From positions 315,620 through 379,619 of the forward strand of contig NZ_FNXY01000008.1 in the NCBI RefSeq assembly GCF_900108855.1: DNA of 64,000 nt. Direction: 5' to 3'. Below, piece by piece: positions 17,470 through 25,474 of the stretch. Origin of the DNA: Dyadobacter koreensis (GTDB taxonomy: Bacteria; Bacteroidota; Bacteroidia; Cytophagales; Spirosomataceae). Position 1 is the stretch's first letter; every line of letters begins with the position of its first letter. The notes below the pieces were generated by a model that saw nothing but the letters and a program-made list of their open reading frames with translations, did no database searches and was not told the DNA's origin. A program made the translations under genes and the position numbers.

Positions 17470-17478
17470 GGCACAAAA

Positions 17479-17505
17479 AAAGCCTGCTACTCGGTAACAG
17501 GCTTT
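17479..17505. terminator. Bidirectional terminator between deacetylase and cold-shock gene
   Basis: AAAGCCTG (17479-17486) pairs with CAGGCTTT (17498-17505) around an 11-nt loop, with A-rich sequence on the left. It lies between convergent genes and could serve both. Confidence 0.75.
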
Positions 17506-17527
17506 CCAAATGATATTATGATTAAAC

Positions 17528-17719
17528 TTAGATAACTTTAACGTTAACTGCGTTTAGACCTTTTTTGCCATTTTCTACTTCGTAAGACACTTTGTCATTT
17601 TCACGGATATCGTCTTGAAGACCTGAAACGTGAACGAAAATGTCTTGGTCTCCATTAGATGGAGAAATGAAACCAAATCCTTTGGAATCATTGAAAAATT
17701 TTACTGTACCTTCTGCCAT
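17528..17719 (-). CDS. Cold-shock domain protein (CspA family)
   Basis: A 63-residue single OB-fold nucleic-acid chaperone. RNP1 is KGFGFIS (13-19) and RNP2 is DIFVHVS (26-32), both intact; the opening GTVKFFND is typical. It binds single-stranded RNA or DNA and can melt secondary structure. It has its own promoter with a well-spaced TTG and TAnnTTTG pair. Confidence 0.95.
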   Translation of the reverse strand: MAEGTVKFFNDSKGFGFISPSNGDQDIFVHVSGLQDDIRENDKVSYEVENGKKGLNAVNVKVI

Positions 17720-17747
17720 TAGTATTGTTCTTATATATTTTGAAGAC

Positions 17748-17777
17748 CAAATATACGAACGTCTTTTGGATATGCAA
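17748..17777 (-). promoter_or_regulatory. Bacteroidota-type promoter of the cold-shock gene
   Basis: On the reverse strand a TTG (17777-17775) is followed after 19 nt by TATATTTG (17755-17748), matching TTG-N19-TAnnTTTG. The predicted start leaves a leader of roughly 20-25 nt before the ATG at 17719. Confidence 0.7.
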
Positions 17778-17967
17778 GAGAAAAGATTTTAATTATTTAG
17801 AAAAAGTAAAAATTAATCGAATTCCATAGAATTTGTAGAGTATTTAAAACTGCCTTCTCGGATGTTTAAACATGCATTAACCGAGACTTTTTACAACGAT
17901 TTTTTTTACGGCAAGGAAAACGTTTCTTGTGTTTCTTTGTTTTCATGTTAAGCTATCCGTGAAGTAC

Positions 17968-18954
17968 ATGCCTGTTTTAAAAAATAATTCCCATAATCCT
18001 CCATTCTGGCTTCCTAATGGACATTTGCAAACCATATATCCCGCACTTTTTAGAATAATTAAGGAAGTCAAATACCAGCGCGAGCGAATCGTAACCCCGG
18101 ATCTGGACTTTCTCGATCTGGATTGGTCCCTTTCAGAAGGAAAAATAGCTGGACAGATAAATAAGAAACTTGTTATTCTCTCGCATGGACTTGAAGGCGA
18201 CAGTTCGCGGCAATATATATTAGGTATGGTCCGGCTGTTGAATGCACACGGTTATGACTGTCTGGCCTGGAACTTCCGGAGCTGTGGCGGGGAAATGAAC
18301 AATACGGCCAGGTTTTATCATAGCGGCGCCACGGAGGATCTGGATATGGTCGTTAAACAAGCAATACTTAAAGGATACGAAGATATTCAGCTTTTAGGCT
18401 TTAGTCTGGGCGGTAACCTTACGCTTAAATATCTCGGAGAACGAGGTGATTCTATTGATAAAAAAATTAAAAAATCGGTTGTATTCAGTGTGCCAATGAA
18501 TTTGAAAGCATGTAGCCTGGCGATAATCAGACCGGAAAATAGAATTTATCAATCCCGGTTTTTAAAAACCCTAAAGCCCAAAGTGGACCGGAAAGCCATC
18601 CATTTTCCTATGGATATCAATGCTGGTGATTTCAAATTCGTTAATACCTTGTATGATTTCGATCATCTTTTTACGGCGCCGCTACACGGATTTCATAGCG
18701 CTGATCATTATTATGAATCTTGCAGCTCAATGTTTTTTGTAAAGGGTATTGCTATTCCAACGTTGATCGTAAATGCGGCAAACGATCCGATTGTTCCAGT
18801 GGCAAGCCTGCCGATAGAAACAATTGAAAAACTTGACCAGGTGTTTCTGGAAATAACTTCGTCCGGGGGGCACTGCGGTTTTCGGCCTGCTGTTTCCGTT
18901 GACGGTGCCTATTGGTCAGAATCCCGCGCTTTGAAATTTCTTGCCTATAATTAA
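17968..18954 (+). CDS. YheT-like alpha/beta hydrolase
   Basis: A 328-residue cytoplasmic hydrolase of the YheT/ABHD1-3 group. The N-terminal signature PPFWLPNGHLQTIYP is diagnostic. The triad is visible: nucleophile Ser in GFSLGGN (~residue 145), Asp in NAANDPIVP, and His in SGGHCGF. The substrate is unknown; eukaryotic relatives act on acylglycerols and phospholipids. ATG 17968 is preferred over an upstream in-frame start at 17929 because the signature begins a few residues later. Confidence 0.88.
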   Translation: MPVLKNNSHNPPFWLPNGHLQTIYPALFRIIKEVKYQRERIVTPDLDFLDLDWSLSEGKIAGQINKKLVILSHGLEGDSSRQYILGMVRLLNAHGYDCLAWNFRSCGGEMNNTARFYHSGATEDLDMVVKQAILKGYEDIQLLGFSLGGNLTLKYLGERGDSIDKKIKKSVVFSVPMNLKACSLAIIRPENRIYQSRFLKTLKPKVDRKAIHFPMDINAGDFKFVNTLYDFDHLFTAPLHGFHSADHYYESCSSMFFVKGIAIPTLIVNAANDPIVPVASLPIETIEKLDQVFLEITSSGGHCGFRPAVSVDGAYWSESRALKFLAYN

Positions 18955-18989
18955 TTGTCATTGAATTGATTATATGCCGGTTTCAGGTT

Positions 18990-19027
18990 TATAAACTGAT
19001 CGGTTTATAGTCCTTAAAAGACTTTTT
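18990..19027 (+). terminator. Weak hairpin pair after the hydrolase gene
   Basis: TATAAAC (18990-18996) pairs with GTTTATA (19003-19009), and a 4-bp AGTC/GACT stem follows, ending in TTTTT. Together they may end the hydrolase transcript. A second small hairpin (GCGTCAGACGC then eight T) lies near 19108-19128, in the leader region of the serine gene. The rest of 18955-19241 is AT-rich and shows no gene. Confidence 0.35.
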
Positions 19028-19241
19028 ATTACGATATTTGTACTGTGTTTTCAAATACATTTTTCAGTTTTTTATAAATGAAAATACATTGTAAAAAATA
19101 TTAAAAAGCGTCAGACGCACTTTTTTTTAGGGTCATAGAAAACAGATTCGTAATTTTGTGCAAAAATTGGGAATGCAACCAAAATATACCGTCTGATCGT
19201 TAACATTTTAATTTGATACTTATTCAGTTATCTCCCGCTTC

Positions 19242-21146
19242 ATGCCGACATTAACACTCAATCCCCCGCATATCATTATCGATTTCGATAGTACATTTAC
19301 GAAAGTAGAAGGACTTGACGAACTGGCTGCCATTGCTTTAACCGGGCATCCGCAACGCGAAAAAATTGTTCAGGAAATTGTTGACCTGACGAATAAGGGA
19401 ATGAACGGCGAGATGTCTTTTGCAGAAGGACTTCGCCAGCGTATTGATCTTTTGAAGGCTAGCCGTGCCAACATTGAAGAACTGATTTCTTTTTTGAAAA
19501 CGAAGGTCTCGGATTCTTTCAAGCGCAACAAACAGTTTTTGACAGAGAACGCCGACTATATCTTTATTGTTTCAAGCGGATTTAAAGAATTTATTGTTCC
19601 TGTTGTTACTGAATTTGGTCTTCGTGCTGATCATGTTTATGCGAATGAATTTCGTTTTGATGAAGCAGGAAATATCATAGGGATTGATGAAGAAAATGTG
19701 CTGTCCACTGATGGAGGCAAAATTAAATTACTTTCTTCGTTGAAACTTGAAGGCGATGTCTACGCAATTGGTGACGGATATACCGATTATCAGATAAAAG
19801 AGGCAGGTTTTGCAAACCGTTTCTATGCGTTTACAGAAAATGTTGAGCGTCCGAAAGTTGTTGCTGTGGCCGACCATATCGCTACTTCTTTCGATGATTT
19901 TTTATATGACAATAAATTAAGCAGAAGCCAGTCATATCCTAAAAGCAGAATCAAAGTTCTTCTATTAGAAAATGTTCACCCGGTAGCTTTACGTGCTTTT
20001 GAGGAACAAGGTTTTAACGTTGAATTTGTAAAGGGTGCGCTTGACGAAGACGAGCTTTGCGAGCGTATCAAGGATGTATCAATTATTGGTATCCGTTCAA
20101 AAACCAATATTACCAAACGTGTTCTTGAAAATGCAAATCGCCTGATGGCGATCGGTGCTTTCTGTATTGGAACAAACCAGATTGATCTGGAAGCGGCTGC
20201 TGAACGCGGAATTGCTGTTTTCAATGCGCCTTACAGCAACACACGTTCTGTTGTAGAACTTGCCATTGGTGAAATGATCGTACTTATCCGTAACATTGTT
20301 ACAAAAAGTAATCAAATGCACCAGGGGATCTGGGATAAATCTGCGAACGGAAGTTTTGAAGTTCGTGGGAAAAAACTAGGTATGGTAGGTTACGGAAGTA
20401 TCGGAACCCAGCTTTCTGTGGTAGCCGAGGCTCTGGGAATGGAAGTATATTTCTATGATGGTATCGAAAAACTTTCTCTAGGAAATGCACGTAAAGTGAA
20501 TTCTTTGGAAGAACTTCTATCGATCGCCGATGTGATCAGTATGCACGTGGATGGCCGTAAGGAAAATACAAATCTGATTGGGAAACGTGAGTTCGATCTG
20601 ATGAAAGACGGTGTTATTTTTATGAACCTTTCCCGTGGACATGTTGTCGATATTGAAGCGCTGGCGGATGCTGTAAAAAGCGGAAAAGTTGCCGGTGCCA
20701 GTGTGGATGTTTTCCCGAAAGAGCCAAAAACAAATGACGAATCTTTCGAAAGCGCGCTACGTGGTTTGCCAAATGTAATTCTTACTCCTCATATCGGTGG
20801 AAGTACAGAAGAAGCGCAGGAAAATATCGGTCATTTCGTTCCTTCCAAATTATTGGAATTCATGAACAATGGCAGCTCTTACGGAAGCGTTAATTTCCCT
20901 GAGGTGCAGTTGCCAAAACTGAAAGATTCTCACCGTTTGCTGCATATTCATGCAAACGTACCGGGGGTTTTAGCGAAACTGAACAATATATTTGCTAAAA
21001 ATAACATTAACATCACCGGCCAGTACCTGAAAACAAGCGAAAAAATCGGTTATGTGATCGTTGATATTGCAAAAGGATATACAGAGGAATTTATCCAGGA
21101 AGTAAAAGAAGTAGAAGGTACGATTCGTTTCAGAATGTTGTACTAG
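19242..21146 (+). CDS. serA: SerB-SerA fusion: phosphoserine phosphatase-like HAD plus 3-phosphoglycerate dehydrogenase
   Basis: A 634-residue two-enzyme protein. Residues ~10-225 form a HAD phosphatase with motifs DFDST (14-18), SSG (111-113), Lys160 and GDGYTD (177-182), the order seen in SerB. Residues ~236-555 are an E. coli-type SerA: NAD motif GYGSIG (383-388), Arg285 region, Glu494, and catalytic His517 in TPHIGGSTEEAQENIG. A C-terminal ACT domain (~565-634) ends in the SerA-like GTIRFRMLY and probably senses serine. The fusion would catalyse the first and last steps of serine synthesis. SerC, the middle step, is the next gene. Confidence 0.92.
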   Translation: MPTLTLNPPHIIIDFDSTFTKVEGLDELAAIALTGHPQREKIVQEIVDLTNKGMNGEMSFAEGLRQRIDLLKASRANIEELISFLKTKVSDSFKRNKQFLTENADYIFIVSSGFKEFIVPVVTEFGLRADHVYANEFRFDEAGNIIGIDEENVLSTDGGKIKLLSSLKLEGDVYAIGDGYTDYQIKEAGFANRFYAFTENVERPKVVAVADHIATSFDDFLYDNKLSRSQSYPKSRIKVLLLENVHPVALRAFEEQGFNVEFVKGALDEDELCERIKDVSIIGIRSKTNITKRVLENANRLMAIGAFCIGTNQIDLEAAAERGIAVFNAPYSNTRSVVELAIGEMIVLIRNIVTKSNQMHQGIWDKSANGSFEVRGKKLGMVGYGSIGTQLSVVAEALGMEVYFYDGIEKLSLGNARKVNSLEELLSIADVISMHVDGRKENTNLIGKREFDLMKDGVIFMNLSRGHVVDIEALADAVKSGKVAGASVDVFPKEPKTNDESFESALRGLPNVILTPHIGGSTEEAQENIGHFVPSKLLEFMNNGSSYGSVNFPEVQLPKLKDSHRLLHIHANVPGVLAKLNNIFAKNNINITGQYLKTSEKIGYVIVDIAKGYTEEFIQEVKEVEGTIRFRMLY

Positions 21147-21154
21147 TAAAGTGC

Positions 21155-21266
21155 CAGGGATTGTCAATTGTTGTCAGGAAATAGTCAGGAATTGTCATTT
21201 ATAGTCAGCACATGGCGATAATTGACAATCCCTGACGACACTTGACCACAAATGAACATCCCAGAC
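21155..21266. repeat. Phased GTCA/TGAC array with flanking 14-bp inverted repeat
   Basis: Five GTCA tetramers start at 21163, 21173, 21184, 21194 and 21204, about one helical turn apart. They are followed by TGAC at 21223, 21233 and 21243 and degenerate copies at 21253 (TGAA) and 21263 (AGAC), exactly 10 nt apart. The array is roughly symmetric about 21214. CAGGGATTGTCAAT (21155-21168) is exactly mirrored by ATTGACAATCCCTG (21221-21234). It may be a multi-site operator, a folded RNA element or a mobile repeat; I cannot tell which. Confidence 0.7.
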
Positions 21267-21309
21267 AGCGCCTTCAAGATTCATTGTCCCCACTTATAGC
21301 TATATAAAA

Positions 21310-22383
21310 ATGTCATTAACCTTTTTTACGCCGGGCCCTGCACAGCTTTATCCGACATTTGAAAAACATTTGCAGACTTTCGTAAGCGAGCAGTTGGGTT
21401 CAATTTCGCATCGCAGTCAGCAATATCGTGATCTGCATAAATTTACAGTTCAGCAGGTTCGTACGCTGTTGAATGTTCCGGAAACGCACCAGGTTCTTTT
21501 CCTTGGCTCGGCATCAGAAGCGTGGGAGCGGATATTGTTCAGTTGTGTAGAACTGGAAAGTTTTCACCTAGTGAATGGTTCTTTTTCAAAGAAATTCCAC
21601 GATTATTCTCAGGGTCTTTGCAAATACGCACATTTGCAGGAAAAACCTATGGGAGAGGGTTTCAGTGCTTCGGAGGTTATTGTGCCGGAATACGCAGAAT
21701 TGATTGCCACGACGCATAATGAGACAAGTTCAGGTGTTCAAATGCCTGTTTCTGAAATTCACAAACTGAAGCAGAAATATCCGGACAAATTTATTGCTGT
21801 TGATATTGTTTCGTCTGCGCCTTATCCTGAACTGGATTTTAATCTGATTGATACTGCTTTCTTTTCAGTTCAGAAAGCATTTGGTCTTCCGGCTGGTCTG
21901 GGTGTCTGGATTGTAAATGAAAAATGTCTTCAAAAAGCAGAATATATCCGTAACCAATATTCGATCGGCGCGCACAACGATTTGCCTACACTTTGGAAAA
22001 ATGCTTTAAATAACGAAACTCCGGCGACGCCAAACGTTATGGGTATTTACTTGTTAGGAAAAGTAGCTGAAGATTTTAATAGGATCGGCGTTAAAGCAAT
22101 GCGTAAGGAAACAGAGCAGAAAGCAGATCTTATTTATAAGTTCATCGAAAGCACCAGCGGATTTTCTCCGTTTGTTACTGAGAAAAAATATCGTTCACAA
22201 ACCGTCGTGGTTGCTAATACCGAAGCTCCGTCGGCTGATATTATCAAAGCCATTAAAGAAAAGGGAATGGTTATCGGCAGCGGCTATGGTAAATATAAGG
22301 CGTCACAATTACGGATTGCAAATTTCCCGGCGACATCTCTTGAACAAATCCAGTCTTTACTTCACGCGTTGAAGGCACTTTAA
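21310..22383 (+). CDS. serC: Phosphoserine aminotransferase (class V)
   Basis: A 357-residue PLP enzyme converting 3-phosphohydroxypyruvate and glutamate to phosphoserine. It opens with FFTPGPAQLYP, has ATTHNETSSGVQMP at ~133-146, and the PLP-binding lysine at 189 in FFSVQKAFGLPAG. The length fits SerC. It lies downstream of the SerB-SerA fusion, completing the pathway, but the 163-nt gap holds a phased repeat array, so it may have separate control. The fit is closer to the Bacteroidota class V branch than to E. coli SerC, so a different phospho-substrate remains possible. Confidence 0.87.
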   Translation: MSLTFFTPGPAQLYPTFEKHLQTFVSEQLGSISHRSQQYRDLHKFTVQQVRTLLNVPETHQVLFLGSASEAWERILFSCVELESFHLVNGSFSKKFHDYSQGLCKYAHLQEKPMGEGFSASEVIVPEYAELIATTHNETSSGVQMPVSEIHKLKQKYPDKFIAVDIVSSAPYPELDFNLIDTAFFSVQKAFGLPAGLGVWIVNEKCLQKAEYIRNQYSIGAHNDLPTLWKNALNNETPATPNVMGIYLLGKVAEDFNRIGVKAMRKETEQKADLIYKFIESTSGFSPFVTEKKYRSQTVVVANTEAPSADIIKAIKEKGMVIGSGYGKYKASQLRIANFPATSLEQIQSLLHALKAL

Positions 22384-22403
22384 AAAACTGAAAAAATAGT
22401 TGC

Positions 22404-22438
22404 AGGCACGAAATCTGATATTGGTTTCGTGCCTTTTT
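22404..22438 (+). terminator. Rho-independent terminator of serC
   Basis: AGGCACGAAA (22404-22413) pairs perfectly with TTTCGTGCCT (22425-22434), followed by TTTT. It lies 20 nt past the stop. Confidence 0.9.
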
Positions 22439-22534
22439 ATTTATTGTTAACATAAGCAAATGGTACTATTTCTTTGATAAAGAGTATACAAAAGGTCATT
22501 ACGTACTTTTCTTAACCGAACCTTTAATTTTTAC

Positions 22535-23986
22535 ATGATGAAAGATCAGCAAAAAACACCTGAAGACTCTTCTCGGCGGGAATTTATTAAAACATCTTCA
22601 TTGGCAGCATCTGCATTTTTTATTGTACCAAGGCATGTTCTGGGAAAAGGTTTTGTTGCTCCCAGCGACAAACTGAATATCGCCGGAATCGGTGTCGGTG
22701 GAAAAGGAAAAAGTGATCTGGCAAATTTCGCCAAAAGTCCGAATGTGAATATTGTCGCGCTCTGTGACGTTGATGACCGTCAGGCGGTTGCTTCCAGAAC
22801 AAATTTCCCCAACGCCAAATACTATAAGGATTTCCGGGATATGCTGAAAAAGGAAGACAAAAGTATAGACGCTGTTTCGATTTCCACACCGGATAATACG
22901 CATGCGGTGGCGACGCTAGCTGCGATGCAGATGGGCAAACATGTTTACACGCAAAAACCTCTGACACATGATATTTATGAAGCCCGGATTTTAGGTCAGG
23001 CTGCGAAAAAATATAAGGTAATCACCCAGATGGGAAATCAGGGCGGTTCAGGAAATGGCGTACGCCGGATGAAAGAAATATATGATTCTGGTGTAATTGG
23101 AAAAGTCGATCGGGTTATCTGCTGGACAAACAGGCCGGTTTGGCCGCAAGCAGTTCCGACCGATAATGTTGACCCGATCCCCAAAGAGCTTGACTTTGAT
23201 CTGTGGCTTGGGCCTTCGCCGAAAGTCGGTTATAACAAAGCATATCTACCATGGAACTGGCGGGGCTGGTGGCCGTATGGAACAGGAGCGCTTGGAGATA
23301 TGGCCTGTCATATTATGGACCCGGTTTACAGAATTCTGCCGATTTTGTATCCTGTTTCGGTCGAATGCAGCGTTGCCAACACCTGGACTTTTACATTGCG
23401 GGAAAAAGATAATAATCCGGACTGGACACCTTTTTCAACTTCCATTCACCTTGATTATCCAAGAAATGACGGAAAAGGAAATATCAAAGTGAGCTGGTAT
23501 GATGGCGGTATTTTGCCGGAGCTTCCCTCGGAATTACAACCGGGAGAAATGTTCGGAAACTCAGATGGAGGAGTTCTTTTTATCGGTAAAAAAGGGAAAT
23601 TGATGGCAGATTGCTACGGAGCAAATCCGAGATTATTGCCGTTGAAGAAAAACGAAAATTTGAAAGTAAAAGAGACGATTAAACGAGTGCCGAATGAGGA
23701 TCATTATCTGAACTGGGTGGACGCCTGCATCGCCGGATATGGAAAAGGTGAAACGAGCTCGCCGTTCGAATATGCGGGACCTTTTACAGAGAGTATTCTG
23801 ATCGGGAATCTGGCACTTAGAAGCTGGATGTTGAGAGACAATCCAACAGCTTTGAAAACCGTAGACAAATACAATGGCCGAAAAAAACTGGAATGGGACG
23901 CAGCGAATATGAAAGTTACAAATTATGATCTGGCTAATCAGTTTGTGAAAAGAGAATACCGCGAAGGCTGGGAATTGGTACTGTGA
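22535..23986 (+). CDS. Tat-exported Gfo/Idh/MocA family oxidoreductase
   Basis: A 483-residue NAD(P)-dependent sugar-type dehydrogenase with a twin-arginine signal (SRREFIKTSSLAASAFF, ~12-28), so it probably folds with cofactor in the cytosol and acts in the periplasm. The Rossmann start is LNIAGIGVGGKGKSDL (~47-62). The conserved EKP is YTQKPLTH here, keeping the lysine. The C-terminal half is the alpha/beta domain with HIMDPVYRIL. This subfamily is widespread in Bacteroidota and Planctomycetes; substrates are unknown. It is a single gene with hairpins on either side. Confidence 0.88.
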   Translation: MMKDQQKTPEDSSRREFIKTSSLAASAFFIVPRHVLGKGFVAPSDKLNIAGIGVGGKGKSDLANFAKSPNVNIVALCDVDDRQAVASRTNFPNAKYYKDFRDMLKKEDKSIDAVSISTPDNTHAVATLAAMQMGKHVYTQKPLTHDIYEARILGQAAKKYKVITQMGNQGGSGNGVRRMKEIYDSGVIGKVDRVICWTNRPVWPQAVPTDNVDPIPKELDFDLWLGPSPKVGYNKAYLPWNWRGWWPYGTGALGDMACHIMDPVYRILPILYPVSVECSVANTWTFTLREKDNNPDWTPFSTSIHLDYPRNDGKGNIKVSWYDGGILPELPSELQPGEMFGNSDGGVLFIGKKGKLMADCYGANPRLLPLKKNENLKVKETIKRVPNEDHYLNWVDACIAGYGKGETSSPFEYAGPFTESILIGNLALRSWMLRDNPTALKTVDKYNGRKKLEWDAANMKVTNYDLANQFVKREYREGWELVL

Positions 23987-24003
23987 AGAATAGATATTTT
24001 GTT

Positions 24004-24034
24004 CCGGAAAGTCTCAGTTACTGAGGTTTTCCGG
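24004..24034. terminator. Hairpin after the Gfo/Idh gene
   Basis: A 14-bp stem (CCGGAAAGTCTCAG with CTGAGGTTTTCCGG, two wobble pairs) and a 3-nt loop lie 18 nt past the stop. There is no long T run. It overlaps the 3' end of the PIN pseudogene on the other strand. Confidence 0.6.
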
Positions 24035-24327
24035 ATTAATAAAGTTTAAACTTTCAAGGAATCCGGATGCGTTAATAATTGGTATGTTTCGGAATTGGTT
24101 AAGAGAAAGTAAATCGGAATCACCGGAAATATCTTCTAAGAGGAAACAGAGAAATACCTATCAAACTTTGGTCTAAAGAGTACATTTTGAAATTCTTCCA
24201 ATGTGTTTTCAGAATATACAATTATTCCTAAACTTTCAGCTTTTATAATTGCTTCGGCATTTTTTGAAAATGGAGATAATGCTGTACTGATGAGTGTGTT
24301 AGTATCAAATACAAAATTACCCATCAT
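24014..24327 (-). pseudogene. Decayed PIN-domain toxin (COG1569-like)
   Basis: The 5' part reads as the start of a PIN ribonuclease: NFVFDTNTLIS (first catalytic Asp), then SENTLEEFQNVLFRPKFDRY, stopping at 24136 after 63 codons. In another frame the same strand continues with LEDISGDSDLLSLNQFRNIP and IINASGFLESL, the family's C-terminal end with its GDxDLL catalytic aspartate. About 50-60 residues that should lie between are missing, so the gene has an internal deletion with a frameshift. The start ATG ATG overlaps the antitoxin frame by 11 nt, a normal toxin-antitoxin operon layout. Confidence 0.75.
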
Positions 24328-24543
24328 TCAGTATTTGTTCTAATATTTCGTCATTGAAACCCTTCTGTTCTGCTTCTAATCTTATTTTTTTTAATAACGG
24401 CCATAGTGTGTCTTCCTCTTTTTCAAGAATCACCTTCAATAGTTGATCTACTTCTTTTTCAATACGCTGTTTAATTTTGGGATTGGTATAATGCCATTTT
24501 TTTTTGCGGTGTCGTCGTCAACTTCAAATACTATCCTCTCCAT
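24317..24543 (-). pseudogene. Frameshifted antitoxin partner of the PIN toxin
   Basis: An ATG at 24543 opens MERIVFEVDDDTA, then a run of nine A (near 24499-24507). In the original frame a stop follows soon. In the next frame the reading continues KKWHYTNPKIKQRIEKEVDQ and on to NDEILEQILNDG, a natural antitoxin ending that overlaps the toxin start. The pattern (short beta strand, then helices, ending ILND) is that of small antitoxins paired with COG1569 PIN toxins. One missing A would restore one ~75-residue protein. A sequencing error or slippage in the A-run is possible. Confidence 0.6.
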
Positions 24544-24761
24544 AAGAAAATCAATTGTTTACGGTTCTAAAAAATATACAAAAATTGGTTCTGAAATAAT
24601 TTGTTAACAGATACAGTTTTCCAATCGATTCCAAAATGTGTCCCTTTTTCAAACTAAATTCTAATTAATGTTATTGATATGAATTATTTAATTTTACCAT
24701 TGAAATATGATTTTAAGTATAAATAATTAGCTTTATGCTTTCTTAGAAAAACAGCCACGCA

Positions 24762-25379
24762 GTGATAACTTCGGATACCTTCATCTTGGAGCCAACGGAC
24801 CAGCAACTCTGGTCGGGTATCCGGTATGGAAATGAGCAGGCTTATACCAGACTTTTTGAACGCTATCACCGGACCTTGTATAATTATGGGAGTAAGTTGT
24901 CGGGTAATTCAGCGATTGTCGAAGATGCAGTCCAGGAAGTATTTATCGATGTCTGGCGTCTCCGGGCAAATCTTACTGAAAACGTCACTTCTGTAAAATT
25001 TTATCTTTACCGTGCACTTCGCAGAAGGATTCACGTCGCCTCTGACAAGTTTCCTGTCACTGAAGAATTAACGATGCTGCCGGATCAGGAAATTCCTTCG
25101 ACTTACTCTAATTCTGAAACAATGCTGATCCAAAGCGAGTCGAATTCAATGATTTCGCGAAAAGTAAAGGAAATGCTTTCACAACTTCCGGAAAGACAGC
25201 TGGAAGTAATTACCCTGCGATATTTCGAGGATTTCAGCGTAGAAGAAATTGCGGGGATTATGGGTATCAATGAAAAATCCGTCCGCAACCTTATCTATAA
25301 AGCCATCACTTCCTTCCGCCAATCTCCACAGAATTTTCTGATTTCAGTCTTGATTTTCTGCTTGTTAGTTATTTTGTAA
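24762..25379 (+). CDS. ECF sigma-70 factor of Sus locus 1
   Basis: A 205-residue extracytoplasmic-function sigma factor. Region 2 spans ~20-90 (AYTRLFERYHRTLYNYGSKL, VEDAVQEVFIDVW) and region 4 ~140-185 (LPERQLEVITLRYFEDFSVE, IAGIMGINEKSVRNLIYKA). The last ~18 residues are strongly hydrophobic (FLISVLIFCLLVIL). The start is GTG 24762; no better ATG exists. With the fecR gene 95 nt downstream and an STN-containing SusC it forms a cell-surface signalling cascade expected to switch on the locus when substrate reaches SusC. Confidence 0.92.
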   Translation: MITSDTFILEPTDQQLWSGIRYGNEQAYTRLFERYHRTLYNYGSKLSGNSAIVEDAVQEVFIDVWRLRANLTENVTSVKFYLYRALRRRIHVASDKFPVTEELTMLPDQEIPSTYSNSETMLIQSESNSMISRKVKEMLSQLPERQLEVITLRYFEDFSVEEIAGIMGINEKSVRNLIYKAITSFRQSPQNFLISVLIFCLLVIL

Positions 25380-25474
25380 AATTTTTTTCTAAAATAATTA
25401 CATTTTAAAGAGGTCATTTTCAAAATTCGTCACTCTTTATATTTGAAAGAGCAATAGACTGAATTCTGTCCACT

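Noticed and set aside
17862..17873. 12-bp palindrome ATGTTTAAACAT near the cold-shock promoter
   Set aside because: AT-rich palindrome in an AT-rich gap, about 100 nt from either gene start; likely chance.
19108..19128. Possible attenuator hairpin upstream of serA (GCGTCAGACGC then T-run)
   Set aside because: Only a 4-bp stem with a 3-nt loop; no leader peptide rich in serine or alternative pairing was found.
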